Part shown: positions 52,321-61,394 of the stretch, in pieces
How the letters are laid out: every line of letters starts with the position of its first letter
How positions within the stretch are numbered: the first letter of the stretch is position 1
Assembly (NCBI RefSeq): GCF_904848625.1
Contig: NZ_CAJHCP010000008.1
Coordinates: 248,001-312,000, forward strand
DNA length: 64,000 nt
From: Paraburkholderia metrosideri
Lineage (GTDB): Bacteria > Pseudomonadota > Gammaproteobacteria > Burkholderiales > Burkholderiaceae
Direction: 5' to 3'
Program-made: the position numbers and the translations under genes
Notes under the pieces: generated by a model
Databases searched by the model: none
Seen by the model: the letters and a program-made list of their open reading frames with translations, nothing else
Told to the model about the DNA's origin: nothing

Positions 52321-53118
52321 ATGAAAATTGCCATTGCTGGCGCATCGGGCCGTATGGGCCGCATGCTCATCGAAACCGTCCTCAACGATCCCGCCGCCAC
52401 GCTGTCCGGCGCGCTTGTCCGTAGCGGCTCCGCGCTTCTCGGTCAGGACGCGGGCGCGTTTCTCGGCAAACCGACGGGCGTTCTGCTGACCGACGACATC
52501 GAGCGCGTGTTCGCCGAATCCGACTATCTGATCGACTTCACGCGCCCTGATGGCACGCTTCAGCATCTCGAAGCGGCCCAGCGCCACAACGTGAAAATGG
52601 TGATCGGCACGACCGGCTTCGACAATGCGCAGAAAGCGCAATTGCGTGCGGCGGGCGACCACATTGGTGTCGTGTTCGCGTCGAACATGAGCGTGGGCGT
52701 GAACGTCACGCTGAAGCTGCTCGAATTCGCGGCGAAGCATTTCGCGACCGGCTACGACATCGAAATCATCGAAGCTCATCACCGTCATAAGGTCGACGCG
52801 CCGTCGGGCACTGCGTTGACCATGGGCGAAGTGATCGCCGGTGCGCTCGGCCGCGATCTCGACGACTGCGCGGTCTATGGCCGTGAAGGCGTGACCGGTG
52901 AGCGCGATCCGTCCACGATCGGGTTCTCGGCCATTCGCGGCGGCGACATTGTCGGCGATCATACGGTGCTGTTCGCGGGTATCGGCGAGCGCATCGAGAT
53001 CACGCATAAATCGTCGAGCCGTCTGTCGTATGCGCAAGGCTCGCTGCGTGCTGTACATTTCCTTGAGAATCACAAGACCGGTTTCTTCGACATGCAGGAC
53101 GTGCTCGGTCTGCGTTAA
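52321..53118 (+). CDS. dapB: 4-hydroxy-tetrahydrodipicolinate reductase
   Basis: A 265-aa DapB of the lysine/diaminopimelate pathway. The nucleotide-binding motif is IAGASGRMGR at the N-terminus. The substrate region has the diagnostic EIIEAHHRHKVDAPSGTAL with the catalytic His and Lys. The ATG at 52321 gives the family start MKIAIAGASG. It lies downstream of bamE and its likely terminator. Confidence 0.96.
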   Translation: MKIAIAGASGRMGRMLIETVLNDPAATLSGALVRSGSALLGQDAGAFLGKPTGVLLTDDIERVFAESDYLIDFTRPDGTLQHLEAAQRHNVKMVIGTTGFDNAQKAQLRAAGDHIGVVFASNMSVGVNVTLKLLEFAAKHFATGYDIEIIEAHHRHKVDAPSGTALTMGEVIAGALGRDLDDCAVYGREGVTGERDPSTIGFSAIRGGDIVGDHTVLFAGIGERIEITHKSSSRLSYAQGSLRAVHFLENHKTGFFDMQDVLGLR

Positions 53119-53206
53119 GCGGATCTTACGCAAGGGTTTTTCAAACAGGACGGGGGCATCGCGGCTCCTGTCCCGCTCCTGAAACCACATTCTCCGGCGA
53201 GGTCAG

Positions 53207-53923
53207 ATGGCAGGCAGCAGCGGCATCATCCATTACCTGCAATCCAGCGATGCAATTACGCACGGTGTCGCGTATGTACTGCTGGCCATGTCGATCGCGA
53301 GCTGGTGCTTTCTGATCGTCAAAAGCTGGATTCTTACTCGCGCCAAACGTCAGGCTAGCCGCGCCATTGCGCGATTCTGGCAGGCTTCCACGTTGTCCGA
53401 AGGGGTCTCTGCGTTAAAGCAGGTAGATCGCGAGCGGGTGTTTGCGCCGCTCGCCGAAGCCGCGCTTCACGCGGCTGAAGTCGATATTCCCGGTGTGCTG
53501 CTGGCGCGCGTCGAGCGTAGCGAACGTGTGCTGCGGGCGTTGCGTCAGGCGCTCAACGCGTCGCAGCGGCGGCTCGAATTCGGGCAGGTGCTGCTGGCGT
53601 CGGTGGGGAGTACGGCGCCGTTTGTGGGCTTGCTCGGGACGGTGTGGGGTATTTATCACGCGCTTGGTAGCATCGCCGCGAGTGGTCAGGCGCAAATCGA
53701 GAACGTCGCCGGTCCGGTGGGCGAGGCCCTCATCATGACCGCCTTCGGCCTCGTGGTCGCGATTCCGGCGGTGCTTGCTTACAACGTGCTGGGGCGCCTC
53801 GTGCGGCAGTTGTCGGAGGAACTCGACGGCTTCGCGCACGATCTGCATGCTTACGTTTGTGCGCCGATAGAGCCGGCTCAGCCGCCGGTGCGCGTGCAGC
53901 AGGCGTCGACGCATCAGGCCTGA
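53207..53923 (+). CDS. exbB: ExbB/TolQ-family proton channel protein
   Basis: A 238-aa inner-membrane protein with three hydrophobic segments (about residues 20-40, 125-150 and 170-195). The MotA/TolQ/ExbB segment TAPFVGLLGTVWGIYHAL is clear. With ExbD it harnesses the proton gradient for TonB. The exbD gene follows 118 bp later, across a hairpin. Location close to fur is compatible with a role in iron uptake, but no Fur box was identified. Confidence 0.92.
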   Translation: MAGSSGIIHYLQSSDAITHGVAYVLLAMSIASWCFLIVKSWILTRAKRQASRAIARFWQASTLSEGVSALKQVDRERVFAPLAEAALHAAEVDIPGVLLARVERSERVLRALRQALNASQRRLEFGQVLLASVGSTAPFVGLLGTVWGIYHALGSIAASGQAQIENVAGPVGEALIMTAFGLVVAIPAVLAYNVLGRLVRQLSEELDGFAHDLHAYVCAPIEPAQPPVRVQQASTHQA

Positions 53924-53971
53924 CTGGCTAGTTGGATTGCCTGCAAGCGGTACAGCGGGCAAGCCTCATGC

Positions 53972-53993
53972 GTCATATCCAGCGGGATATGAC
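53972..53993 (+). other. Hairpin between exbB and exbD
   Basis: GTCATATCC (53972-53980) and GGATATGAC (53985-53993) make a perfect 9-bp stem with a 4-nt loop. No T run follows. It may tune the exbB:exbD ratio, which is typically above one in the complex; that role is inferred. Confidence 0.65.
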
Positions 53994-54041
53994 TCGCCAA
54001 GGCCCATCAAGAGATAGCCCACTCTCGCAGAAGGAGGCGAC

Positions 54042-54488
54042 ATGGCATTCGGCGGACTCGAGAAAAAGCAGGCGGCCGCGCCCATGGCCGAGATCAACAT
54101 GACGCCGCTCATCGACGTGATGCTGGTGCTGCTGGTGATTTTTATCATTACCGCGCCTTTGTTCTCGCACGCAATCCGGCTCGATCTGCCCAAGGTCGCG
54201 TCGGCGCCCGCGCGTCAGACGCCGCAAACCATTTCTCTTTCCATCGACGCCGCCGGCAAACTTTACTGGAACGGCAGCGTCATCACATCGGACCAGCTGC
54301 GCACGCGTTTCGCGGAGGCCGGCAAGCAGGCCGAGCAGCCTGAGATTCAATTGCGCGCGGAGCGCTCCACGCGTTACGAAGTCATCGCCCAGGTGATGGG
54401 CGCGGCCCAGCAGGCCGGGCTCGAGCGGATCGGCTTTGTCACGGACCCGCCGCCGCCGCAGGCTGGAGCGCCCGGCACCGCGCACTGA
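54042..54488 (+). CDS. exbD: ExbD/TolR-family protein
   Basis: A 148-aa protein with a short cytoplasmic tail, one membrane helix (about residues 25-47, MTPLIDVMLVLLVIFIITAPLF) containing the conserved Asp of the proton path, and a periplasmic domain. AGGAGG lies seven bases before the ATG. It works with the upstream ExbB; the family cannot be split confidently from TolR without the tolAB genes, which are absent here. Confidence 0.92.
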   Translation: MAFGGLEKKQAAAPMAEINMTPLIDVMLVLLVIFIITAPLFSHAIRLDLPKVASAPARQTPQTISLSIDAAGKLYWNGSVITSDQLRTRFAEAGKQAEQPEIQLRAERSTRYEVIAQVMGAAQQAGLERIGFVTDPPPPQAGAPGTAH

Positions 54489-54828
54489 GTGCGTCGCCGA
54501 CAATGCGCGTGGAGCGTTTGCCGATGAGCGCCGCTCGTTCGAACTGACCATGTCGAATCGTGCCGGCCTTCCGTGACGGACGGCCGAATACGGCCCGGCG
54601 TTACTCTGCTGCGGTTGCGTCGCGCACCAACCCCATCTGCACCGAATCCACCCGAACCGCCGCAGCAGCACAAACCACGCGAAGCCCGCCTGCCACACCG
54701 CGCGGCGTACCCGTCCGCGGACGGTATAATCAGCCCTTTCCCCGTTGACGGGGAATCGAAGCCATTTCATCCAGCAGAGCACCAAAGCGGCCGGTGCGAA
54801 AGCACCGACCCAGCGATCCCATCACACC
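54489..54828. other. Gene-free 340-bp region upstream of leuS
   Basis: No credible coding sequence. It contains the leuS promoter candidate and two leader hairpins, listed separately. A reading frame in phase with leuS runs back to 54745, but the region is not conserved-looking. Confidence 0.6.
54712..54753 (+). promoter_or_regulatory. leuS promoter with adjoining palindrome
   Basis: A consensus -10 TATAAT (54725-54730) is immediately preceded by the perfect 12-bp palindrome CGTCCGCGGACG (54712-54723). The leader then holds a CCCCG/CGGGG hairpin (54740-54753). No clear -35 is present, so an activator or the palindrome may compensate. No T-box or leader peptide was seen. Confidence 0.55.
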
Positions 54829-57420
54829 ATGCACGAAAAATACGTTCCCTCCGACGTCGAATCCGCCGCGCAAGGGCAATGGCGCGCGATTGACGCGTAC
54901 AAGTCGACGGAATCCAGCGACAAACCCAAGTTCTATTGCGTCTCGATGCTGCCGTACCCTTCGGGCAAGCTGCACATGGGCCACGTGCGCAACTACACGA
55001 TCAACGACGTGATGTACCGCTATCTGCGGATGAACGGCTACAACGTGCTGATGCCGATGGGCTGGGACGCGTTCGGCATGCCGGCGGAAAACGCGGCAAT
55101 GGCCAACAACGTGCCGCCCGCAAAGTGGACCTACGACAACATCGCTTACATGAAGAAGCAGATGCAGTCGATGGGCCTCGCGATCGACTGGTCGCGCGAA
55201 GTCGCCACCTGCAGCCCCGACTACTACAAGTGGAATCAGTGGCTGTTCCTGAAGATGCTCGAAAAGGGCATCGCGTACAAGAAAACCGGCACCGTCAACT
55301 GGGACCCGGTCGACCAGACCGTGCTCGCCAACGAGCAGGTGATCGACGGGCGCGGCTGGCGCTCGGGCGCGCTGGTCGAAAAGCGCGAAATCCCGATGTA
55401 CTACATGCGCATCACGCAGTACGCGGACGAACTGCTGAACGACCTCGACGGCCTCGGCTGGCCCGAACGCGTCAAGATCATGCAGCAGAACTGGATCGGC
55501 AAGAGCTTCGGCGTGAACTTCGGTTTCCCGTATGAAATCGACGGCGAAGAGAAGCTGCTGCGCGTGTTCACCACGCGCGCCGACACGATCATGGGCGTGA
55601 CCTTCTGCGCCATCGCCGCCGAGCATCCGCTCGCCACGCGTCTCGCGCAAGGCAAACCGGAACTGCAGGCGTTCATCGAAGAATGCAAGCGCGGCGGAGT
55701 GGCTGAAGCCGACGTCGCGACGATGGAAAAGAAGGGCATGGGCACCGGCTTTTACGTCACGCATCCGCTGACGCAGGAACAGGTCGAAGTGTGGATCGGC
55801 AACTACGTGCTGATGAGCTACGGCGAAGGCGCGGTGATGGGCGTGCCGGCGCACGACGAACGCGACTTCGCGTTCGTGAAGAAATACAACCTGCCGATCA
55901 AGCAGGTGGTGGCGGTTGAAGGCAAGGAATTTTCGACCGAAGCCTGGCAGGAATGGTACGGCGAGAAGACCGGTACGCTGATCAACAGTGGCAAGTACGA
56001 CGGCCTCGCGTACGAAGCGGCGGTCGACCAGATCGCAGCGGACCTGAAGGAACTCGGTCTCGGCGACAAGCAGATCACGTGGCGTCTGCGTGACTGGGGC
56101 GTGTCGCGTCAGCGTTACTGGGGCACGCCGATTCCGATCATCCACTGCCCGGTTTGCGGCGACGTGCCGGTGCCGGAAAAAGATCTGCCGGTGGTGCTGC
56201 CGGAAGACCTCGTGCCGGACGGCACGGGCAATCCGCTCGCGAAGTCCGAAGCGTTCGTGAACTGCGCGTGCCCGACTTGCGGCGGCGCGGCCAAACGCGA
56301 AACCGACACGATGGACACCTTCGTCGATTCGTCCTGGTACTTCTACCGCTATGCGGCGCCGGACGCGAAGACCATGGTCGACGAGCGCACCGATTACTGG
56401 GCGCCGATGGACCAGTACATCGGCGGGATCGAGCACGCGATTCTTCACCTGTTGTACTCGCGCTTCTGGGCGAAGGTGATGCGCGACCTCGGCCTGATCA
56501 AGTTCGGCGAACCGGCCAAGAACCTGCTCACGCAGGGCATGGTGCTCAACGAAACGTATTACCGCGAAAGCGATGCGGGCAAGAAGACCTGGTACAACCC
56601 GGCTGACGTCACCGTGTCGTTCGACGACAAGGGCCGTCCGGTTGGCGCAGTCCTGAACTCGGATGGCCAGCCGGTGGTGCTCGGCGGCGTCGAGAAGATG
56701 TCGAAGTCGAAAAACAATGGCGTCGATCCGCAATTGCTGATCGACCAGCACGGCGCGGACACCGCACGTCTGTTCGTGATGTTCGCCGCACCGCCCGAGC
56801 AGCAACTCGAGTGGTCGGGTTCGGGCGTAGATGGCGCGAGCCGCTTCCTGCGTCGCGTGTGGAGCTTCGGTCAGAGCAACGAGGCAGCGTTGCGCGCGGG
56901 CGGCAAGTTCGACGCCGCGCAACTCGGCGAAGTCGACAAGGTGCTGCGCCGCGAGATCTACAACGTGCTGAAGCAGGCCGACTTCGACTATCAACGCTTG
57001 CAGTACAACACGGTGGTGTCGGCGGCGATGAAGATGCTCAACGCGCTCGACAGCGCGAAGGGCGCGAACCCCGGCGTGCTGCGCGAAACCTACAGTGTGA
57101 TGCTGCGCGTGCTGTATCCGGTGGTGCCGCACCTGACGTTCCAGCTGTGGCAGGAACTCGGTTATGCCGACGAATTCGGCTCGCTGCTCGACGCAGCGTG
57201 GCCGAAGGTCGACGAAAAGGCGCTTGAGCAAGCCGAGATCGAACTCGTGCTGCAGGTGAACGGCAAGGTGCGCGGCGCGATCACGGTGGCGAAAGATGCC
57301 ACCCGTGAAGCAATCGAACAGCTCGCGGCCGCTCACGAAATGGTCGCGAAGTTCAGCGAAGGCCGTGCCCCGAAGAAGATCATCGTGGTGCCGGGCCGTC
57401 TCGTGAACGTGGTCGTTTGA
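54829..57420 (+). CDS. leuS: Leucyl-tRNA synthetase
   Basis: An 863-aa class I synthetase. HIGH appears as HMGH at residues 49-52 (PYPSGKLHMGHVRNYTI). The editing domain CP1 (about 225-415) includes TRADTIMGVTF and VPAHDERDF. KMSKS is at residues 623-627. The anticodon-binding domain and the C-terminal LVLQVNGKVRG domain complete the protein. The ATG at 54829 gives the usual MHEKYVPSDVE start. Confidence 0.97.
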   Translation: MHEKYVPSDVESAAQGQWRAIDAYKSTESSDKPKFYCVSMLPYPSGKLHMGHVRNYTINDVMYRYLRMNGYNVLMPMGWDAFGMPAENAAMANNVPPAKWTYDNIAYMKKQMQSMGLAIDWSREVATCSPDYYKWNQWLFLKMLEKGIAYKKTGTVNWDPVDQTVLANEQVIDGRGWRSGALVEKREIPMYYMRITQYADELLNDLDGLGWPERVKIMQQNWIGKSFGVNFGFPYEIDGEEKLLRVFTTRADTIMGVTFCAIAAEHPLATRLAQGKPELQAFIEECKRGGVAEADVATMEKKGMGTGFYVTHPLTQEQVEVWIGNYVLMSYGEGAVMGVPAHDERDFAFVKKYNLPIKQVVAVEGKEFSTEAWQEWYGEKTGTLINSGKYDGLAYEAAVDQIAADLKELGLGDKQITWRLRDWGVSRQRYWGTPIPIIHCPVCGDVPVPEKDLPVVLPEDLVPDGTGNPLAKSEAFVNCACPTCGGAAKRETDTMDTFVDSSWYFYRYAAPDAKTMVDERTDYWAPMDQYIGGIEHAILHLLYSRFWAKVMRDLGLIKFGEPAKNLLTQGMVLNETYYRESDAGKKTWYNPADVTVSFDDKGRPVGAVLNSDGQPVVLGGVEKMSKSKNNGVDPQLLIDQHGADTARLFVMFAAPPEQQLEWSGSGVDGASRFLRRVWSFGQSNEAALRAGGKFDAAQLGEVDKVLRREIYNVLKQADFDYQRLQYNTVVSAAMKMLNALDSAKGANPGVLRETYSVMLRVLYPVVPHLTFQLWQELGYADEFGSLLDAAWPKVDEKALEQAEIELVLQVNGKVRGAITVAKDATREAIEQLAAAHEMVAKFSEGRAPKKIIVVPGRLVNVVV

Positions 57421-57443
57421 CGGTCCACAAAAACATGTCGGCA

Positions 57444-57476
57444 GACAGGACGCCGCCGTGCGCGGCGGCGCCTGTC
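57444..57476 (+). other. Very stable hairpin between leuS and lptE
   Basis: GACAGG-A-CGCCGCCG (57444-57458) pairs with CGGCGGCG-CCTGTC (57463-57476): 14 bp, nearly all G-C, with one bulged A and loop TGCG. No T run follows, and lptE starts 36 bp later, so partial termination or mRNA protection is more likely than full termination. Confidence 0.75.
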
Positions 57477-57511
57477 CACGCCGCGCAACTTACTGCGAAC
57501 CGGGAGCCAAT

Positions 57512-58063
57512 GTGACTCGCAGATCGTTTTTGACGCTGGCTTGCAGCGTGCTGATGTTGTCCGCTTGCGGCTTCCAGTTGCGTGGCCAGCAGGACTACGC
57601 CTTCAAACGCCTGTATGTGACGGGCGGTTCGCCGGCCGCTGTCGCGCGGCTGACGCGCATGGTGCAAGGTGGCAGCGACACGGTCGTGGTCAATTCGCCC
57701 GCGAATGCCGATGCGACATTGCAGCTGACCCAAGGGCGCGGCGTCAGCACGCTGACGTTGAGTTCACTGGGCGTCGTCCAGGAATATCAACTGAATCTGA
57801 GCATGACCTACACGTTGACCGGAAAGGACGGCACCGTGCTGATCCCGTCGAGCGTGATCGCGTTGAACCGCGCAATGACTTACAGCGACCAGTTCTCGCA
57901 GGCAAAGGCCGCCGAGTCCGACATCCTGTTCGCCGATATGGAAAACGATGCGATCGACCAGTTGATACGACGCCTGGGTGTGGTGCGCTCGTTGAATCCT
58001 GCGCCGGGTCAGGGCGTCCCTGCAGTCGCGCCGCGCGCACCGTTGCCGCCGCCGCCGCTGTGA
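57512..58063 (+). CDS. lptE: LPS-assembly lipoprotein LptE
   Basis: A 183-aa outer membrane lipoprotein that plugs the LptD barrel in lipopolysaccharide export. The lipobox is LSAC; the mature start CGFQLRGQQDYAFKRLYV is typical. The GTG start at 57512 has GGGAG five bases upstream and gives a compact TRRSFLTLACSVLML signal. leuS-lptE-holA is a conserved order. Confidence 0.93.
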   Translation: MTRRSFLTLACSVLMLSACGFQLRGQQDYAFKRLYVTGGSPAAVARLTRMVQGGSDTVVVNSPANADATLQLTQGRGVSTLTLSSLGVVQEYQLNLSMTYTLTGKDGTVLIPSSVIALNRAMTYSDQFSQAKAAESDILFADMENDAIDQLIRRLGVVRSLNPAPGQGVPAVAPRAPLPPPPL

Positions 58064-58118
58064 GCGTCGTTCTCGTGTCCGAATTGCTGCATCTGTTCAA
58101 CCTTGCCGATCGGTAGCC

Positions 58119-59243
58119 ATGCAACTGCGACTTGACGCGCTCGAAGCGCATCTCGCGAAGGGTCTCGCCGGACTGTACGTCGTGTACGGCGACGAGCACC
58201 TGCTCGCGCAGGAAGCGTGCGATCGCATTCGCGCCACCGCGCGCGCGGCCGGTTTCACCGACCGCTCGGTGTTCACCGTCGAGCGTGGATTCGACTGGAG
58301 TTCGCTGCTGGGCGCGAGCCAGTCGATGTCGCTGTTCGGCGACCGTCAACTGGTCGAGTTGCGTATTCCGTCCGGCAAGCCAGGCAAGGAAGGTGCGGAC
58401 GCGCTGAAGGCGCTCGCCGCCGCCGTCAACGACGACGTGCTGACCATGATCACGCTGCCCCGGCTCGACGCAGCCACGCAAAAGTCCGCGTGGTTCATGG
58501 CAATCGCCGATGCGGGCATCGCGTTGAAGATCGATCCCGTCGATCGCGCGCAGTTGCCGAACTGGGTGGGTCAGCGGCTCGCCGCGCAAGGTCAGCGGGT
58601 GGCCGCCGGCGAAGAAGGGCGGCGCGCGCTCGCGTTTATCGCTGAGCGGGTGGAAGGCAATCTGCTTGCTGCGCATCAGGAAATTCAGAAGCTCGGGCTG
58701 CTGTATCCGGCAGGTTCGTTAAGTTTCGAGCAGGTTCAGGACGCCGTACTCAACGTCGCGCGTTACGACGTGTTCAAGCTGAACGAAGCCATGCTGGCGG
58801 GCGATGTGGGCCGTTTGTCGCGCATGCTCGATGGGCTGCGTGGTGAAGGTGAGGCGTCGGTGCTGGTGCTGTGGGCCGTGGTCGAAGAAGTGCGCACGCT
58901 GCTACGGATCAAGCGCGGCGTGTCTGCCGGCAAGCCGCTTGCGATGCTGGTCCGCGAAAACCGTGTGTGGGGCCCGCGTGAGCGGTTGATCGGGCCCGCG
59001 TTGTCGCGTGTGACTGAAGGTGCGCTGGAAAAGGCGCTTGCTCTGGCAGCGCGGCTGGATCGACAGGTGAAGGGGTTGTCGGGCGGCACGCCTGGCAATC
59101 ATCGTCATGATCCGCCGCCTGATCCGTGGGATGGTCTGTTCGAACTGGCGATGTCGGTGGCTGCGCCGAAGACCTCGCCTGTGCCGCCACCGCCGCCGCG
59201 ACCTCGTGCCGCAACAGGTGTGCCGCCGCGAAGGCCAGTCTGA
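58119..59243 (+). CDS. holA: DNA polymerase III subunit delta
   Basis: A 374-aa clamp-loader subunit. It begins MQLRLDALEAHLAKGLAGLYVVYGDEHLLAQEA, carrying the degenerate P-loop region of HolA, with the IREATR-like and collar domains after about residue 210. Length is slightly over the family norm owing to a Pro/Arg-rich tail (last 30 residues). It opens the beta clamp ring during loading. Confidence 0.93.
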   Translation: MQLRLDALEAHLAKGLAGLYVVYGDEHLLAQEACDRIRATARAAGFTDRSVFTVERGFDWSSLLGASQSMSLFGDRQLVELRIPSGKPGKEGADALKALAAAVNDDVLTMITLPRLDAATQKSAWFMAIADAGIALKIDPVDRAQLPNWVGQRLAAQGQRVAAGEEGRRALAFIAERVEGNLLAAHQEIQKLGLLYPAGSLSFEQVQDAVLNVARYDVFKLNEAMLAGDVGRLSRMLDGLRGEGEASVLVLWAVVEEVRTLLRIKRGVSAGKPLAMLVRENRVWGPRERLIGPALSRVTEGALEKALALAARLDRQVKGLSGGTPGNHRHDPPPDPWDGLFELAMSVAAPKTSPVPPPPPRPRAATGVPPRRPV

Positions 59244-59534
59244 ATCGCAGTGACGAAGCGGGTTCCGTCAGGCTTCGTGAACGGTTCGGAGGAGGCTGCG
59301 GCGTTAATTGTTGTGCGCGGGGTTATGCGCGGGGTTGCGCGCCGGGTGGTACGTCGAGGCATGTCTCGTTCAATCCACTGATGTCACGCACCTTGACGCC
59401 CGCAACGCCGACTCTCGCAGAACCGCACGCCGCCGTCCCAGCAAAGCCCCTGCGCCCGACTTACAATTGTTTGATGTTTCGCTAATTCCGCTTATCCGCT
59501 GCACCTCGACGTGCACGGCATCATGAGAATGACC

Positions 59535-60806
59535 ATGGATATCAACCAGTACATGACCGACCTCGGTCGTCGCGCCCGCCAGGCTTCGCGAGCCATGGCC
59601 CGCGCGTCGACGGCCTCGAAGAACGCCGCGCTCGAAGCCGTCGCCCAGGCTATCGAACGCGACGCCGCGTTGCTCAAGGAAGCGAATGCGCGCGACGTCG
59701 CGCGGGCTCGCGAAAAGGGCCACGATGCGGCTTTCATCGACCGTCTGATTCTGTCTGACAAGGCGCTGAAAACGATGCTCGAAGGCTTGCGCCAGGTCGC
59801 GGGGCTGGCTGATCCGATCGGCGAAATCAGCAATCTGAAGTACCGTCCGAGCGGCATTCAGGTGGGGCAGATGCGTGTACCGCTGGGTGTGATCGGCATC
59901 ATCTACGAATCGCGTCCGAACGTGACGATCGACGCCGCGGCGCTGTGCCTGAAGTCCGGCAACGCGACGATTCTGCGCGGCGGTTCCGAAGCGCTCGAAT
60001 GCAACACGGCGTTGGCGAAGCTGATCGGCGAAGGGCTGGCGGCAGCCGGTTTGCCGCAAGACGCGGTGCAAGTGGTCGCTACGTCGGACCGCGCCGCGGT
60101 CGGCAAGCTGATTACGATGACCGAATTCGTCGACGTGATCGTGCCGCGTGGCGGCAAGGGTTTGATCGAGCGTCTGATCAACGAGGCCCGCGTGCCGATG
60201 ATCAAGCACCTCGACGGCATCTGCCATGTGTACGTGGACGACCGGGCCGACCTGACCAAGGCGCTGAACGTGTGCGATAACGCCAAAACGCACCGCTACG
60301 GCACCTGCAACACGATGGAAACGCTGCTGGTCGCACGCGGTATTGCGGCGGAAGTCCTGCCGCCGCTGGGCAAGCTGTATCGCGGCAAGGAAGTCGAGTT
60401 GCGGGTCGATCCGGCGGCGCGCGCGATTCTCGCAGACGCAGGCGTCACGCCGCTCGTCGACGCCACCGAAGAAGACTGGCGTACCGAATACCTCGCGCCG
60501 GTGCTGGCGATCAAGGTGGTCGACAACCTCGACGCCGCAATCGAGCACATCAACGAATACAGCTCGCATCACACCGACGCTATCGTCACCGAAGATCACG
60601 ACCGCGCAATGCGTTTCCTGCGCGAAGTGGATTCGGCGAGCGTGATGGTCAACGCGTCGACACGTTTCGCCGATGGCTTCGAATTCGGTCTCGGCGCGGA
60701 AATCGGCATCTCGAACGACAAGCTGCACGCACGCGGTCCGGTCGGCCTGGAAGGGCTGACTTCGCTGAAATACGTGGTGCTGGGTCACGGCGAAGGCCGT
60801 CAATAA
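59535..60806 (+). CDS. proA: Gamma-glutamyl phosphate reductase
   Basis: A 423-aa enzyme of proline synthesis, reducing gamma-glutamyl phosphate to the semialdehyde. The aldehyde dehydrogenase-like fold has the catalytic Cys258 in RYGTCNTMETLL, the cofactor region IIYESRPNVTIDAAALCLKSGNA and the C-terminal FGLGAEIGIS. The start MDINQYMTDLG at 59535 was preferred over 59511. The proB gene is not adjacent, as usual in Burkholderia. Confidence 0.95.
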   Translation: MDINQYMTDLGRRARQASRAMARASTASKNAALEAVAQAIERDAALLKEANARDVARAREKGHDAAFIDRLILSDKALKTMLEGLRQVAGLADPIGEISNLKYRPSGIQVGQMRVPLGVIGIIYESRPNVTIDAAALCLKSGNATILRGGSEALECNTALAKLIGEGLAAAGLPQDAVQVVATSDRAAVGKLITMTEFVDVIVPRGGKGLIERLINEARVPMIKHLDGICHVYVDDRADLTKALNVCDNAKTHRYGTCNTMETLLVARGIAAEVLPPLGKLYRGKEVELRVDPAARAILADAGVTPLVDATEEDWRTEYLAPVLAIKVVDNLDAAIEHINEYSSHHTDAIVTEDHDRAMRFLREVDSASVMVNASTRFADGFEFGLGAEIGISNDKLHARGPVGLEGLTSLKYVVLGHGEGRQ

Positions 60807-60895
60807 GGCCGCCGCAATCTGGCATGAGAGGGCGTGCGCGGCGACGTGCGCCTACCTCGTTCGCCAGCCAGTCAAATGCTGTTCGGGGATCGTTG

Positions 60896-61312
60896 ATGCT
60901 TTGGATCAAGACGTTTCACATCGTGTTGGTTGCCTCCTGGTTTGCCGGCCTGTTTTATTTGCCGCGTATCTTCGTCAATCTGGCGATGGAAACGGAGCCC
61001 GCCGCAACGGCGCGCTTACTGACGATGGCGCGCAAGCTGTTTCGCTTCATGACCGTCATCGCGGTGCCTGCGCTGGCCTGCGGTTTATATCTGTGGCTCG
61101 GCATCGGGATTGGCCGCGGGCAGGGCTGGATTCACGCGAAGGTCGGCGTGGTCGTGCTGCTGGTGATCTATCACGCGTATTGCGGTGTACTGCTGCGGAC
61201 TTTCGAGCGCGGTGAGAATAAGCGCTCGGACAAGTGGTATCGGATGTTCAACGAGTTGCCGGTGCTGGGCATGCTGGCAGCGGTGGCGCTGGTGGTGATC
61301 AAGCCGTTCTGA
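60896..61312 (+). CDS. CopD/HemJ-like integral membrane protein
   Basis: A 138-aa membrane protein with four hydrophobic helices. It resembles the HemJ/UPF0093 and CopD families: an early WIKTFHIVLVASWFAGLFYLPR with a conserved His, a middle HAKVGVVVLLVIYHAYCG and a C-terminal FNELPVLGMLAAVALVVIKPF. HemJ-type members are protoporphyrinogen IX oxidases; this assignment is likely given the His and the Lys in VVIKPF, but not certain. The ATG at 60896 begins the first helix. Confidence 0.87.
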   Translation: MLWIKTFHIVLVASWFAGLFYLPRIFVNLAMETEPAATARLLTMARKLFRFMTVIAVPALACGLYLWLGIGIGRGQGWIHAKVGVVVLLVIYHAYCGVLLRTFERGENKRSDKWYRMFNELPVLGMLAAVALVVIKPF

Positions 61313-61336
61313 CAACGCGCCGCGCGTCGCGCAGAA

Positions 61337-61378
61337 AAAAGGGCAGTGGCCGTCTGTGTCGGCAACTGCCCTTTTGTC
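61337..61378. terminator. Bidirectional terminator between the HemJ-like gene and hexR
   Basis: AAAAGGGCAGT (61337-61347) pairs with ACTGCCCTTTT (61365-61375) around a 17-nt loop that can pair further. A and T runs on the two sides allow termination in both directions. Confidence 0.85.
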
Positions 61379-61394
61379 ATTCTGACGCGCGTCG

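Noticed and set aside
54730..57336. An 868-codon open frame on the minus strand opposite leuS
   Set aside because: It is a GC-bias shadow: His/Arg/Val-rich, no family features, entirely within leuS. The same applies to long minus-strand frames opposite metH, argS, dctA, proA and edd.
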